Shown in pieces: positions 17,764 to 27,694 of a stretch of 64,000 bases of DNA; the first letter of the stretch is position 1, and each line of letters starts with the position of its first letter. Source of the DNA: an uncultured Paracoccaceae bacterium (GTDB taxonomy: Bacteria; Pseudomonadota; Alphaproteobacteria; Rhodobacterales; Rhodobacteraceae); the NCBI GenBank assembly GCA_947489325.1, contig CANLDA010000014.1, positions 28,728 to 92,727 on the forward strand. The letters run 5' to 3'. The position numbers and the translations under genes were made by a program. Below the pieces are notes generated by a model. The model worked only from the letters and a program-made list of their open reading frames with translations, was not told the origin of the DNA and ran no database searches.

Positions 17764-19338
17764 ATGGTTGAGATTGCTGATATTAAGGACCGCGACACGC
17801 TGGAGGCGTGGCTGCAAAATCAGCCGCGCGAAGTGGCCGTGGCAATTGCCGCCCGTGCCGCGATGCGCGTGGCCCCGGTGTTCTGGGAGTGGTCGCTGGG
17901 ACAAAGCGCGCGTGAAGGTGATATGATAGCCCTGCCTGTATTGCGCAGTTTGCTGATACTCCCGGTTGCCCACAAAATGCCAACCGGGAGTATCAAAGCC
18001 GCCGCCGCCTACGCCTACGCCGCTGCCGACACCGCCTACACCGCCTACGCCGCCGACACCGGCTACGCCGCCGCCTACGCCGCCGCCAACGCCGCCTACG
18101 CCGCCGCCAATGCCGCCTACGCCGCCGCCAACGCCGCCGCCGCCAACGCCGCCGCCAACGCCGCCGCCAACGCCGCCAACGCCTACGCCGCCGCTGTCGC
18201 CGGCGACTTGGTTTGGGAACATACCCGGTCGGATTGCAGGTCATTGGTTGATGGGCATTCGATATTTTCGCTCCCTTTATGGGGGGGCGCCAACCCATTG
18301 GCGGATCTCTGGGCCGATCTGAAACCGCGTCTTCCGGTGGCCTCTGCCGGATATTCCGAAGAATCCGCCCGTGGCCCCGCGCCAGAGGATTGGGCGTTTT
18401 GGGTGGATTGGTACGAACGCATGCTTGACCCTGTTGCCAAGCCCCCCGATTGGGACCTGATCACCCAAATCGCCAATATTGATCCCGACATCTGGGACAA
18501 AGGCCCCGCCGTGGTCAATCCGATCATTCACGAGATGTGGCGCGACAGCCTTACCAACCACACGCGGTATGGGGCGGTGGTGTCTTATGATGCGCAACAG
18601 GATCGGTACATTGAAACGCCCGTGCCGGCACAGGCCCCATCAAGACTTGAACAAGCCGTGGCAAAGCTGCGCGAGATTGAGGTGCTTGCCAATCAGATGG
18701 GCAATTTGCAGGGCGTCTTGCGATCTGAGCTGTTTCTGATTCAGCGCGCAACGGGGGATCACGCAGACAATGCTGTGATGGTGCATTTCAACTGCAAGGC
18801 CGCGCTGAACATTTTGCAAGGCAATATTGCCAATGGCAGTTGCCCTGATGTGAAAGCAGAACCTGTCGTGGGATTGGTTGAAACCACATTGATTGAAGCG
18901 CAAACCATGGTTGCGACCGAGGCCGAAGTGCAAGCCGCAATTGAAGCGCGCCCCGATGACAGCGTGATGTTGGATGATGCGCATGTCTTGGATGTCATGG
19001 CAGAGGCGGCACAAGAATTGGCGGAACACTCTGATGGTGTCATGGCCAAGGAGTTGCCCGAAGACGCGCGTCTTCTCAAAGACCCACATCAACCACGCAA
19101 GCTGCGTATGTTGGCGTTATGCACCACCATAGGCCGGGTTATTCAGGCATGGACCTTGGCGCGGTATGGAGATTTTAAGGCCGCGCTGGATGAGGTTGAC
19201 CATGTTACGGGGAAGGCTGCAAAGGTTGCGAAAAACGTGACCATCGTTGGTGGGTCAACCTACGGCGCGATACAGGCCGTCGCGCATTCCGACAAAGTAG
19301 CCGCTGCCGTTCAAAAGGCATTAGAGCTGTTTTTCTGA
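17764..19338 (+). CDS. Large protein with Ala-rich YAAANAA heptad repeats
   Basis: A 524-residue protein of unknown function. The N-terminus (DRDTLEAWLQNQPREVAVAI, residues 7-26) resembles a domain I recall in other roseobacter proteins that precede Ala-rich tracts. Residues about 79-145 are almost pure Ala with Tyr, Asn and Asp, including three exact YAAANAA heptads followed by four-residue NAAA units. The rest is soluble and partly helical, with WAFWVDWYERMLDP and, near the end, a hydrophobic VTIVGGSTYGAIQAVA segment that could insert in a membrane. The start at 17764 is preferred to 17722 because the conserved domain begins here. It is the last gene before murB. Confidence 0.75.
   Translation: MVEIADIKDRDTLEAWLQNQPREVAVAIAARAAMRVAPVFWEWSLGQSAREGDMIALPVLRSLLILPVAHKMPTGSIKAAAAYAYAAADTAYTAYAADTGYAAAYAAANAAYAAANAAYAAANAAAANAAANAAANAANAYAAAVAGDLVWEHTRSDCRSLVDGHSIFSLPLWGGANPLADLWADLKPRLPVASAGYSEESARGPAPEDWAFWVDWYERMLDPVAKPPDWDLITQIANIDPDIWDKGPAVVNPIIHEMWRDSLTNHTRYGAVVSYDAQQDRYIETPVPAQAPSRLEQAVAKLREIEVLANQMGNLQGVLRSELFLIQRATGDHADNAVMVHFNCKAALNILQGNIANGSCPDVKAEPVVGLVETTLIEAQTMVATEAEVQAAIEARPDDSVMLDDAHVLDVMAEAAQELAEHSDGVMAKELPEDARLLKDPHQPRKLRMLALCTTIGRVIQAWTLARYGDFKAALDEVDHVTGKAAKVAKNVTIVGGSTYGAIQAVAHSDKVAAAVQKALELFF
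18076..18180 (+). repeat. In-frame tandem repeat, 21-bp then 12-bp units
   Basis: Three 21-bp units (18076-18096, 18097-18117, 18118-18138) encode YAAANAA and differ at one base. They are followed by GCCAACGCCGCC-type 12-bp units up to about 18180. The sequence is nearly pure GCC triplets, so replication slippage could change the length while keeping the frame. Confidence 0.85.
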
Positions 19339-19403
19339 CAGTTTCCGCCGATCCAGTGGCTTACCCCTTTACCTGATCCACATTGCCGGGCTAAAGCGGC
19401 TTT

Positions 19404-20333
19404 ATGACTGATACTCTTCCAATGGTGCGTGGGCGGCTGACGCCGGACCGTGTTTTGAATGATCTCACGTGGTTGCGTGTGGGTGGGCCTGCGGACTGGT
19501 TGTTTCAACCGGCTGATGTGGCTGATTTACAGGCATTCTTGCGGGATCTTTCGCCGGATATTGCGGTCTTTCCCATGGGAGTTGGATCCAACCTGATTGT
19601 ACGGGACGGGGGCTTGCGGGCTGTTGTGATCCGCATGGGGCGCGGGTTCAACGGCATCACGGTTGATGGGCAACGTGTGACGGCAGGCGTGGCTGCGCTT
19701 GATGCGCATGTGGCGCGCAAGGCGGCAGAGGCAGGCGTAGACCTGACCTTTCTGCGCACCATTCCCGGAGCGATCGGCGGGGCCGTGCGAATGAATGCCG
19801 GCTGTTACGGATCATACGTGGCGGATGTGTTTGTGTCCGCCAAGGCCGTAACGCGCAGCGGTGAGTTGATCACGTTAACCGCAGATGATCTGCAATTTCA
19901 GTACCGACAAACGCAATTGCCTGAAGGCTGGGTGATCGTAGAGGCCACGTTTGAAGGCCCAGCGGGTGATCCGGAGGCATTGGCTGCACGGATGCAGGAT
20001 CAACTCGCCAAACGTGACGCGACCCAACCGACCAAGGATCGCACAGCAGGCAGCACGTTTCGCAACCCGGCCGGATTTTCCAGCACCGGCAAAGCCGACG
20101 ATGTGCATGATCTTAAGGCCTGGAAGGTGATTGACGACGCCGGAATGCGCGGCGCGCGCGTCGGTGGTGCACAGATGAGCGAGAAACATTCCAACTTTAT
20201 GATCAACACGGGTGGCGCAACTGCCGCAGATTTGGAAAACCTTGGCGAAGAAGTGCGAAAAAGGGTTTTCGAAAACAGCGGTATTACGTTAGAGTGGGAA
20301 ATCATGCGGGTCGGAGAATTTTCTGACGCGTGA
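19404..20333 (+). CDS. murB: UDP-N-acetylenolpyruvoylglucosamine reductase
   Basis: A 309-residue flavoprotein that reduces UDP-GlcNAc-enolpyruvate to UDP-MurNAc with NADPH. FAD-binding signatures are [13 protein letters not shown] (25-37), [12 protein letters not shown] (59-70) and [15 protein letters not shown] in the middle. The catalytic serine segment [11 protein letters not shown] and the closing [14 protein letters not shown] are present, as in type II MurB. It resumes the dcw cluster after the insertion. Confidence 0.95.
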   Translation: MTDTLPMVRGRLTPDRVLNDLTWLRVGGPADWLFQPADVADLQAFLRDLSPDIAVFPMGVGSNLIVRDGGLRAVVIRMGRGFNGITVDGQRVTAGVAALDAHVARKAAEAGVDLTFLRTIPGAIGGAVRMNAGCYGSYVADVFVSAKAVTRSGELITLTADDLQFQYRQTQLPEGWVIVEATFEGPAGDPEALAARMQDQLAKRDATQPTKDRTAGSTFRNPAGFSSTGKADDVHDLKAWKVIDDAGMRGARVGGAQMSEKHSNFMINTGGATAADLENLGEEVRKRVFENSGITLEWEIMRVGEFSDA

Positions 20334-20474
20334 GGCGGCTAAAAGGTTCTCGCATTTACAAAGTGTTAACTGAAGCGGTCGCAAGTTTATAAGGCAAGCC
20401 CATCGACCCGGATAACCGGGCGGGCATCAAACGATAACAGGGGCGACAAAGACCCCGGGACATTGAGGCACAAG

Positions 20475-21395
20475 GTGGTTGGTTCGAGCAGAGCAACCCC
20501 GAAAGTGGCGGTACTGATGGGCGGACTCTCGGCTGAGCGCGAGGTGTCACTGTCATCGGGGCGTGAATGCGCAACCGCCCTGCGGGAGGCAGGATATCAG
20601 GTGGTCGAGGTCGATGCAGACCGCGATCTCGCTGCGCGTCTTATGGAAATTAAACCTGATGTTGTGTTCAACGCCTTGCATGGGCGTTGGGGCGAAGATG
20701 GCTGTGTGCAGGGCATGTTGGAATGGCTTGGTCTGCCGTATACGCATTCTGGCGTCGCGGCGTCAGCGCTTGCGATGGACAAGGAGCGCACCAAAGAAGC
20801 GTTTCGGGCTGCTGGTCTGCCCGTAGTCAAAAGCGTGCTGGCCAACGCCGATGATGTACGTGCGCGTCATGTAATGGACCCGCCCTATGTGGTGAAACCA
20901 TTTAACGAAGGTTCTTCGGTTGGGGTTTATTTGGTGAATGAGGCCGCGAATGGTCCGCCGCAGCTGTCTGATGATATGCCCAATGTGGTGATGGTGGAAC
21001 GCTTTGCTCCGGGGCGTGAATTGACGACCACCGTGATGGGCAATCGTGCATTGACTGTGACCGACATCATCACTGATGGCTGGTATGATTATGATGCAAA
21101 ATACAAACCCGGCGGGTCGCGCCATGAGGTGCCTGCCAATGTGCCGCAGGAAATTTTTGACACCTGCATGGATTTTGCGTTGCGCGCCCATAATACGTTG
21201 GGATGCCGTGGTGTCAGCCGTACGGATTTTCGCTGGGACGAGGCACGCGGCCTTGATGGGCTTATTCTTCTGGAAACCAACACACAGCCGGGCATGACGC
21301 CGACATCACTGTCGCCTGAACAGGCCGCGCATGTTGGGGTTTCCTTTGCAGAGCTGTGTTTCTGGATGGTGGAGGATGCTTCATGCGATCGGTGA
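20475..21395 (+). CDS. ddl: D-alanine--D-alanine ligase
   Basis: An ATP-grasp enzyme of about 306 residues joining two D-alanines for the peptidoglycan stem peptide. Family landmarks are AVLMGGLSAEREVSLSSG near the start, LHGRWGEDGCVQGMLEWLGLPYTHSGV, KPFNEGSSVGVYLV and the C-terminal LLETNTQPGMTPTSLSPEQA. No ATG precedes the conserved start. A GTG at 20475 has GAGG 6 nt upstream and is chosen over the TTG at 20463. It overlaps ftsQ by 13 bp. Confidence 0.94.
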   Translation: MVGSSRATPKVAVLMGGLSAEREVSLSSGRECATALREAGYQVVEVDADRDLAARLMEIKPDVVFNALHGRWGEDGCVQGMLEWLGLPYTHSGVAASALAMDKERTKEAFRAAGLPVVKSVLANADDVRARHVMDPPYVVKPFNEGSSVGVYLVNEAANGPPQLSDDMPNVVMVERFAPGRELTTTVMGNRALTVTDIITDGWYDYDAKYKPGGSRHEVPANVPQEIFDTCMDFALRAHNTLGCRGVSRTDFRWDEARGLDGLILLETNTQPGMTPTSLSPEQAAHVGVSFAELCFWMVEDASCDR

Positions 21396-22270
21396 AAGCT
21401 AAGGCCGCTCAACACCACGATCCAGCGCCATCGCGTTGGGCCTATCGCTATCAGCGGATGATGTTGACGCCGTTTTTCCGTCTGGGTGTGCGGGTGTTGT
21501 TGCCGTTTGGCTTGGCGCTTGGGGCCGGGGCGCTGTGGTTGTCCGATCAAGAGCGCATGGATCAGATCATGCTGTCGATGTCGGACATGCGGCGTCAGAT
21601 AGAAACGCGCCCAGAGTTCATGGTCAACCTGATGGCGATTGATGGCGCAAGCGAAGCCGTGGCCGAGGATATTCGTGAAATCACCCCGTTTGATTTTCCG
21701 ATCAGCTCGTTTGATCTGGATCCGGAAGATATTCGCGAGCAACTTCTGGGGCTCAGCCCAATTGCCGATGCATCGGTGCATGTGCGCGCGGGTGTGTTGC
21801 AGATTACTGTGACAGAGCGCGTGCCAGTCGCCTTGTGGCGTACCCCCCAAGGGCTGATGACAGTGGATGCGGATGGACACGTTGTGGGGCGTGCGGTCTG
21901 GCGGACGGACCATCCCGATTTGCCGATCATGGCCGGAGAAGGCGCGGATCAGAATGTGCGTGAAGCGCTCGCAATTTTGGCCGCCGTAGAACCGTTGAAT
22001 GATCGGTTGCGTGGTCTGGTGCGTATGGGCGCGCGGCGCTGGGATGTTGTGTTGGACCGTGATCAACGCATCTTGTTGCCCGAAGAAGGCGCAGTGGAGG
22101 CCTTAGAGCGTGTGATCGCATTGGGACAAACCAATGACATGTTTGCACGCGATTTGATGACAGTGGATATGCGCCTGTCACACCGACCAACATTACGTGT
22201 GGCTGAACGTTCTGTTCAGGACATGTGGAAAATAAGAAAAATATCTATGGGGCTGGGACAAGAACAATGA
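21383..22270 (+). CDS. ftsQ: Cell division protein FtsQ
   Basis: A 295-residue bitopic divisome protein. It has a cytoplasmic N-terminus, one membrane helix (RVLLPFGLALGAGALWL, about 35-51), a POTRA domain (ITPFDFPISSFDLDPEDIREQL onward) and a beta domain with TVTERVPVALWR. FtsQ links early and late divisome proteins. The start at 21383 has GGAGG 7 nt upstream and lies inside the end of ddl. The stop overlaps the ftsA start. Confidence 0.93.
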   Translation: MRSVKAKAAQHHDPAPSRWAYRYQRMMLTPFFRLGVRVLLPFGLALGAGALWLSDQERMDQIMLSMSDMRRQIETRPEFMVNLMAIDGASEAVAEDIREITPFDFPISSFDLDPEDIREQLLGLSPIADASVHVRAGVLQITVTERVPVALWRTPQGLMTVDADGHVVGRAVWRTDHPDLPIMAGEGADQNVREALAILAAVEPLNDRLRGLVRMGARRWDVVLDRDQRILLPEEGAVEALERVIALGQTNDMFARDLMTVDMRLSHRPTLRVAERSVQDMWKIRKISMGLGQEQ

Positions 22271-23601
22271 TTGAGGTCTATGAAACTCAACGCGCCATGC
22301 GCAATCTGCGCAAAGCGGCGATGCAGCGTGGTGTTGTGGCTGTGCTGGATGTGGGCAGTTCCAAGATTGCCTGTCTGGTGCTGCGTTTTGATGGCACGGA
22401 TCGGCTTGCCGGAGTAGATGGCATCGGGCCAATGGCCGGGCAAAGCGGGTTTCGCGTGATTGGTGCGGCGACCACGCGGTCGCGCGGTGTTCGCTTTGGT
22501 GAGATTAACGCCATGCAGGAAACCGAACGCGCCATTCGCACTGCCCTTCAGGCAGCGCAAAAGATGGCAAAAATTCGTGTCGATCACGTGATTGCCTGTT
22601 TTTCCGGGGCTGAACCGCGTTCTTACGGGCTTGATGGTATGATTGATCTGGAAGGTCACGTTGTGACTGAACAGGATATCGCGCGTGTTTTGGCGGCCTG
22701 TGATGTGCCGGATTATGGCGAAGGGCGTGAAGTGTTGCACGCACAGCCTGTAAATTTTGCACTGGATCACCGGTCAGGTTTGGGTGATCCGCGTGGGCAG
22801 ATGGGTCAGCAGCTGACCACCGACATGCACATGCTGACGGTGGATGCTGCCGCTGTGCAGAACCTTGCCCATTGTGTGAAACGCTGTGATCTGGAACTGG
22901 CAGGTGTTGCCAGCAGCGCGTATGTCTCTGGTATGGCCTCCCTCGTTGAAGATGAGCAAGAGCTGGGCGCGGCCTGTATTGATATGGGCGGCGGCTCCAC
23001 CGGCATTTCGATCTTTATGAAGAAGCACATGATTTATTCCGATGCGGTGCGCATGGGCGGGGATCACGTGACCAGCGACATTTCAATGGGGCTTCAGGTG
23101 CCCACGGCGACAGCCGAACGTATCAAGACATTTTATGGCGGCGTGCATGCTACGGGCATGGATGATCGCGAGATGATCGAACTTGAAGGCGAGACCGGCG
23201 ATTGGGAACATGATCGCCGCACGGCCAGCCGCGCCGAACTGATTGGCATCATGCGCCCCCGGGTCGAGGAAATCCTCGAAGAGGTGCGCGCACGTCTGGA
23301 TGCTGCGGGCTTTGAACATTTGCCAAGCCAGCAAATCGTTTTGACAGGCGGCAGCAGTCAAATCCCCGGACTTGACGGGTTGGCCTCAAAAATTCTGGGT
23401 CAACAGGTGCGTTTGGGCCGCCCCATGCGGGTGCATGGTCTTCCGCAGGCGGCGACCGGTCCAGCCTTTGCCAGTGCGGTGGGGATGTGCCTTTATGCGA
23501 CCCACCCGCAGGACGAATGGTGGGACTTTGACCTTCCGGTCGAACGTTATCCAACGCGATCCTTGCGGCGCGCCGTGAAATGGTTCCGCGACAATTGGTG
23601 A
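22267..23601 (+). CDS. ftsA: Cell division protein FtsA
   Basis: A 444-residue actin-fold ATPase that tethers FtsZ to the membrane. VAVLDVGSSKIACLVLR is the phosphate-1 loop, IDMGGGSTGISIF the phosphate-2 loop, and VLTGGSSQIPGLDGLASKIL the adenosine loop. The C-terminus ends with an amphipathic basic segment (RRAVKWFRDNW) as in membrane-targeting FtsA helices. ATG overlaps the ftsQ stop by 4 bp; an upstream GTG frame is ignored. Confidence 0.95.
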   Translation: MIEVYETQRAMRNLRKAAMQRGVVAVLDVGSSKIACLVLRFDGTDRLAGVDGIGPMAGQSGFRVIGAATTRSRGVRFGEINAMQETERAIRTALQAAQKMAKIRVDHVIACFSGAEPRSYGLDGMIDLEGHVVTEQDIARVLAACDVPDYGEGREVLHAQPVNFALDHRSGLGDPRGQMGQQLTTDMHMLTVDAAAVQNLAHCVKRCDLELAGVASSAYVSGMASLVEDEQELGAACIDMGGGSTGISIFMKKHMIYSDAVRMGGDHVTSDISMGLQVPTATAERIKTFYGGVHATGMDDREMIELEGETGDWEHDRRTASRAELIGIMRPRVEEILEEVRARLDAAGFEHLPSQQIVLTGGSSQIPGLDGLASKILGQQVRLGRPMRVHGLPQAATGPAFASAVGMCLYATHPQDEWWDFDLPVERYPTRSLRRAVKWFRDNW

Positions 23602-23976
23602 AAAGCGACGGTCTCCACGATTTTGTGCAAGGTGATCTCGACAAGGGATGGCATGTGGACTAAACTGTGGATAACCGCCCATAAGAGCGGCAATGCACAC
23701 CATTTTGACGGCCGAGCAGTGGCTTCGTCAGATCAGAGTTGAAATTTTCCCTCGCTGTCGCAGGTGGGGTTTGAAGGTTTGCTTGTGTCGCATTGTATAT
23801 TTTCCACCAAATCTGCTGTTTTAGGCGAAATCCCGCATATTGCGGCAGTATTTTGTCAATATTTTGTGTCTTTAGGTGCTTTTTTGGATGACGATTCAAA
23901 CGCATATCGCTAATAATTAGGGTGAGTAGGCAAAAATCCCGCGTCAGGCGGAGAACAAAAACAGGCGGACAGCTCT
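23602..23976. other. ftsA-ftsZ intergenic region
   Basis: These 375 bp contain no supported gene. The stretch is AT-rich in its second half, as expected for an independent ftsZ promoter, which is typical because FtsZ is needed in excess. I found no clear TTAA-N7-TTAA CtrA site by eye. Confidence 0.45.
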
Positions 23977-25581
23977 ATGACATTGAATCTCATAATGCCC
24001 GAACAGGACGATTTGAAACCCCGTATCACCGTTTTTGGTGTGGGTGGTGCCGGCGGCAATGCGGTCAACAATATGATCGAAAAAGAGTTGGCTGGTGTTG
24101 ATTTCGTCGTTGCAAACACCGATGCACAAGCGTTGCAACAATCGACTGCGGCATCGCGCATCCAGTTGGGTGTAAAAGTGACCGAAGGTCTGGGCGCTGG
24201 GGCGCGTCCTGCTGTGGGGTCTGCTGCCGCTGAAGAGAGCATTGAGCAGATCGTTGATCACCTCGCAGGTGCACACATGTGCTTTATCACAGCAGGTATG
24301 GGAGGCGGCACCGGCACAGGTGCAGCCCCGATCATCGCACAGGCGGCCCGTGAATTGGGTGTTCTGACTGTTGGTGTTGTGACCAAGCCTTTCCAGTTTG
24401 AGGGCGCCAAGCGGATGAAGCAGGCCGAAGAGGGTGTCGACTCTCTGCAAAAGGTCGTGGATACGCTGATCATTATCCCAAACCAGAACCTGTTCCGTCT
24501 GGCCAATGAAAAAACCACCTTTACCGAAGCCTTCAGCATGGCAGATGACGTGCTGTATCAAGGCGTCAAAGGTGTCACAGACTTGATGGTCTGCCCTGGC
24601 CTGATCAACCTTGATTTCGCTGACGTTCGCGCCGTGATGGACGAAATGGGCAAGGCGATGATGGGCACCGGCGAAGCAACTGGTGAAGATCGCGCCATTC
24701 AGGCCGCAGAGAAAGCCATCGCGAACCCGCTGTTGGATGAAATCAGCCTTAAGGGTGCCAAAGGTGTTCTTATCAACATCACCGGCAGTCATGATCTTAC
24801 GCTGTTCGAGTTGGACGAAGCAGCCAACCGTATCCGCGAAGAGGTGGACGCCGAGGCGAACATCATCGTTGGTTCCACGTTGGATGAAACACTGGACGGT
24901 GGTATGCGTGTATCGGTGGTTGCAACTGGTATTGATGCCTCTGACATATCCAAGGAAATCCCGGTTCCACGTCGCAAAATGTCTGAGCCACTGAAACAAC
25001 ATGTCAGTGCCGAAGAATTTCATGCCGAAGCACCGGCACCGGTTGTTGAAGAGCCAGTTGCAGAAGTTGCGCAGGCAGTTGAAGAACCATCGCTGTTTGG
25101 CGAATTGGATGCACAACGCGTTGCTGCCGAAGAGCAAATGGAAGACATCTTCGAAGAGCAAAGCTATGAGGATGAAGTTCCTGCGCCGACCTATCAGCCA
25201 CGCGCGTCAGAGTTTCAGCCGCGCACTGAGAGCTTTGAGGCAGAACCTGCCGCCTTTGTTGCGCCAAAAGCGCCAGCACCGGGCACACCATCGCCAGAGG
25301 CTATGCAGCGCCTGAAGGCGGCTGTGCACAAAGCACCATCAGCAGGAGCGCGTCAAGAAGCGCCTCAGCAAATGCGTGAAGAGCCGCGCGGCCAAGAGGA
25401 AAAACCACGCTTTGGGATCAACTCTTTGATCAATCGCATGACCGGCAGCGCCCAAGAGGCGGCCCAGCGTCCAGTACGTCAACAGCCAAGTGTTCAGGCC
25501 GCTCCGGCAGTAGAACCAGAGATGGAACAGGAAGAGGATCGGATTGAAATCCCCGCATTCCTGCGCCGTCAAGCGAACTAA
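23977..25581 (+). CDS. ftsZ: Cell division protein FtsZ
   Basis: A 534-residue tubulin-like GTPase that forms the Z ring. It shows [14 protein letters not shown] (20-33), the tubulin signature GGGTGTG (109-115) and [11 protein letters not shown] in the T7 loop. After the GTPase core (to about residue 325) comes a long acidic, Pro/Ala/Glu-rich linker of nearly 190 residues. The conserved C-terminal peptide [12 protein letters not shown] binds FtsA. The long linker is typical of alphaproteobacterial FtsZ. Confidence 0.97.
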   Translation: MTLNLIMPEQDDLKPRITVFGVGGAGGNAVNNMIEKELAGVDFVVANTDAQALQQSTAASRIQLGVKVTEGLGAGARPAVGSAAAEESIEQIVDHLAGAHMCFITAGMGGGTGTGAAPIIAQAARELGVLTVGVVTKPFQFEGAKRMKQAEEGVDSLQKVVDTLIIIPNQNLFRLANEKTTFTEAFSMADDVLYQGVKGVTDLMVCPGLINLDFADVRAVMDEMGKAMMGTGEATGEDRAIQAAEKAIANPLLDEISLKGAKGVLINITGSHDLTLFELDEAANRIREEVDAEANIIVGSTLDETLDGGMRVSVVATGIDASDISKEIPVPRRKMSEPLKQHVSAEEFHAEAPAPVVEEPVAEVAQAVEEPSLFGELDAQRVAAEEQMEDIFEEQSYEDEVPAPTYQPRASEFQPRTESFEAEPAAFVAPKAPAPGTPSPEAMQRLKAAVHKAPSAGARQEAPQQMREEPRGQEEKPRFGINSLINRMTGSAQEAAQRPVRQQPSVQAAPAVEPEMEQEEDRIEIPAFLRRQAN

Positions 25582-25602
25582 TTGACGAAAAACCTTGTGA
25601 AC

Positions 25603-25636
25603 AGGCCGTCCTTTTGGGCGGCCTTTTTCTTTTTGT
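25603..25636 (+). terminator. Rho-independent terminator after ftsZ
   Basis: AGGCCGTCC and GGGCGGCCT form a 9-bp stem with one G-T pair around a TTTT loop. A run of T residues follows directly (25624-25635). It lies 22 bp past the ftsZ stop and should separate ftsZ from lpxC. Confidence 0.85.
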
Positions 25637-25784
25637 TATAAGGGTTTATTTGCATCTAAGCAGATTGCTGCCGAAATGTTTCAGTCGTGTTTCAGTTCGT
25701 TGCAAAGATTGAATTGAGGTAAATGCGCGGAAACTATAGGCATTTCTTCACCGAAAAGCTCTGATACCCAGGGCCGTAAACGGA

Positions 25785-26717
25785 GTGAGGACTTCCTTGC
25801 AAAAGACCGTCAAAACCCCAGTAAGATTCCATGGCGTCGGCCTGCATTCAGGCAAATCGGCGCATATGGCCATTTGCCCTGCGTCTGCTGATTATGGCAT
25901 TTGGTTTCGTCGTACCGACATCCTGTTAGGGGATGCGTTGGTTCCGGCGCGCTGGGATCTGGTCGAGCAAGGTCCTCTGTGTACGCGTGTGGTGAATGCT
26001 GCGGGTGTCAGTGTTGCAACGATTGAACACGTCATGGCGGCTTTGGCTGGCTGTGGGGTTCATAACGCATTGATTGAAATTGATGGCCCAGAAGTGCCAG
26101 TTCTAGATGGCAGCGCAGCGGAATTTGTGCGTGCGATCCTTGAAAAAGGCCTGGTGGCGCAGGATCGTCCATTACGTGCCGTCGAGGTGCTGCAAGAGAT
26201 TTCTGTGACACGTGGTGCCGCAACAGCCACATTGACGCCGTCGGATACGTTGCAGATAGATTTCAAAATCGAATTTGATGACGACGCCATTGGCGTTCAA
26301 CACAAAGTATTGAACATGTCTAATGGCAGCTTCGTGCGCGAGTTGTGTGACAGCCGTACGTTTTGCCGCAAATCCGACATCGACACGATGCGCGAACAAG
26401 GCCTTGCCTTGGGTGGCTCGCTTGATAATGCGGTTGTGGTTGATGGCGATCAAATCCTGAGCCCCGGTGGCCTGCGCCACAAGGACGAGGCAGTGCGCCA
26501 TAAAATGCTGGATGCATTGGGTGATCTCGCGCTTGCGGGTGCACCAATTTTGGGGTGCTACTCTGGGTTTCGGGCGGGTCATTCCCTGACAAACGAGCTT
26601 TTGCGTACGTTGTTTTCGACACCCGGCGCGTTTCGTGTTGTTGAGTGTGATTCTGAAACCGTTGCACGTTTGCCCGGAATTGGCGTCCATCTGAGCGAAA
26701 TTCCTGCGGTCGCCTAG
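25785..26717 (+). CDS. lpxC: UDP-3-O-acyl-N-acetylglucosamine deacetylase
   Basis: A 310-residue zinc amidase that carries out the committed step of lipid A synthesis. VKTPVRFHGVGLHSGK begins the first domain. TIEHVMAALAG, carrying a zinc histidine, HKMLDALGDLALAG with the second metal cluster, and GCYSGFRAGHSLTNELL near the end are family landmarks. The frame starts with GTG 25785; a TTG at 25797 with GAGG 6 nt upstream is an alternative and cannot be decided here. It follows ftsZ as in other Rhodobacteraceae. Confidence 0.95.
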   Translation: MRTSLQKTVKTPVRFHGVGLHSGKSAHMAICPASADYGIWFRRTDILLGDALVPARWDLVEQGPLCTRVVNAAGVSVATIEHVMAALAGCGVHNALIEIDGPEVPVLDGSAAEFVRAILEKGLVAQDRPLRAVEVLQEISVTRGAATATLTPSDTLQIDFKIEFDDDAIGVQHKVLNMSNGSFVRELCDSRTFCRKSDIDTMREQGLALGGSLDNAVVVDGDQILSPGGLRHKDEAVRHKMLDALGDLALAGAPILGCYSGFRAGHSLTNELLRTLFSTPGAFRVVECDSETVARLPGIGVHLSEIPAVA

Positions 26718-26828
26718 GCAAGACGTCGCGAAAACTTACCAAAGACGTTTTGCACCGGAATTTTATGTGCTAACAGCTTGGAGAAAGAGGGGCACAGGTC
26801 CCTGAGTCCACACCAGAGGTTGAGCAAC

Positions 26829-27683
26829 ATGGCAGGCGGCAATTTTCGGACAAATCTGATTGGTGCGCTCCTTGTCGGAGCAGTGCTTTCGGGATGCGGT
26901 GGCAGTGCCGCCGAAAAAGTTCGTAAGGGACAAATTTCGCTTGAGACATTTACGGCCGAGCAAATTTTTCAGCGTGGCGAATATGAACTTGAAAAAGGCG
27001 ATGAAGAGCAGGCGGCTTTCTACTTTTCAGAAGTTGAGCGGCTATATCCCTATGCCGAACTCAGTAAACGCGCTCTGATCATGCAGGCCTTTGCTTATCA
27101 TCAAGGTGGGGATTATGAAAACAGCCGTGCAACAGCGCAGCGTTTCATTGATTTTTATCCATCCGACGATGACGCCGCTTATGCGCAATACCTGCTGGCG
27201 CTCAGCTACTATGATCAGATCGATGAAATTGGCCGCGATCAAAAGCTGACCTTTGAAGCACTGCAAGAGCTGCGCAAAACGATCGAAACCTACCCAGAGA
27301 GCGAATATGCGCGCTCGGCACGTCTGAAATTTGATTTGGCATTTGACCATCTGGCGGCCAAAGAAATGGAAGTTGGGCGGTATTATTTGAAGCGTGATCA
27401 CTTTACGGCTGGGATCAACCGCTTCCGTGTTGTGATCGAAGATTTCCAAACCTCGACACATACGCCCGAAGCTTTGCACCGGCTGGTGGAATCCTATCTG
27501 TCACTTGGTTTGACCGACGAAGCTCAAACTGCTGCGGCGATTCTGGGGCATAACTTCCAATCTACGGACTGGTATGAAGACAGCTACAAGCTGCTGACCA
27601 AACGTGGGCTGAAACCCAAAGCGTTGGGGAACAACTGGCTGACGAAAATATATCGTCAGACCGTCAAGGGCGAATGGCTCTAA
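26829..27683 (+). CDS. bamD: Outer membrane assembly lipoprotein BamD
   Basis: A 284-residue lipoprotein with signal peptide and lipobox LSGC at about residues 17-20, then TPR-like helices (IFQRGEYELEKGDEEQAAFYFSEVERLYPY, FIDFYPSDDDAAYAQYLLALSYY, LRKTIETYPESEYARSA). BamD is part of the BAM complex inserting outer-membrane barrels. The start at 26829 is chosen because it gives a proper lipoprotein signal, unlike the longer frame from 26778. Confidence 0.92.
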   Translation: MAGGNFRTNLIGALLVGAVLSGCGGSAAEKVRKGQISLETFTAEQIFQRGEYELEKGDEEQAAFYFSEVERLYPYAELSKRALIMQAFAYHQGGDYENSRATAQRFIDFYPSDDDAAYAQYLLALSYYDQIDEIGRDQKLTFEALQELRKTIETYPESEYARSARLKFDLAFDHLAAKEMEVGRYYLKRDHFTAGINRFRVVIEDFQTSTHTPEALHRLVESYLSLGLTDEAQTAAAILGHNFQSTDWYEDSYKLLTKRGLKPKALGNNWLTKIYRQTVKGEWL

Positions 27684-27694
27684 GCGAGCACAGC

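Noticed and set aside
17392..18222. Reverse-strand open frame of 276 codons rich in Gly-Val repeats
   Set aside because: It is the antisense of the GCC-rich Ala repeat and of the DUF2484-like genes. GC-triplet repeats keep all frames open, and there is no start signal or family match.
17966..18322. Plus-strand Pro-Thr-rich open frame (118 codons)
   Set aside because: It is another frame of the same repeat inside the Ala-rich protein gene, with no ribosome-binding site.
23944..25161. Reverse-strand open frame of 405 codons opposite ftsZ
   Set aside because: ftsZ is unmistakable on the plus strand. The antisense frame has low-complexity Cys/His/Phe composition typical of shadow frames.
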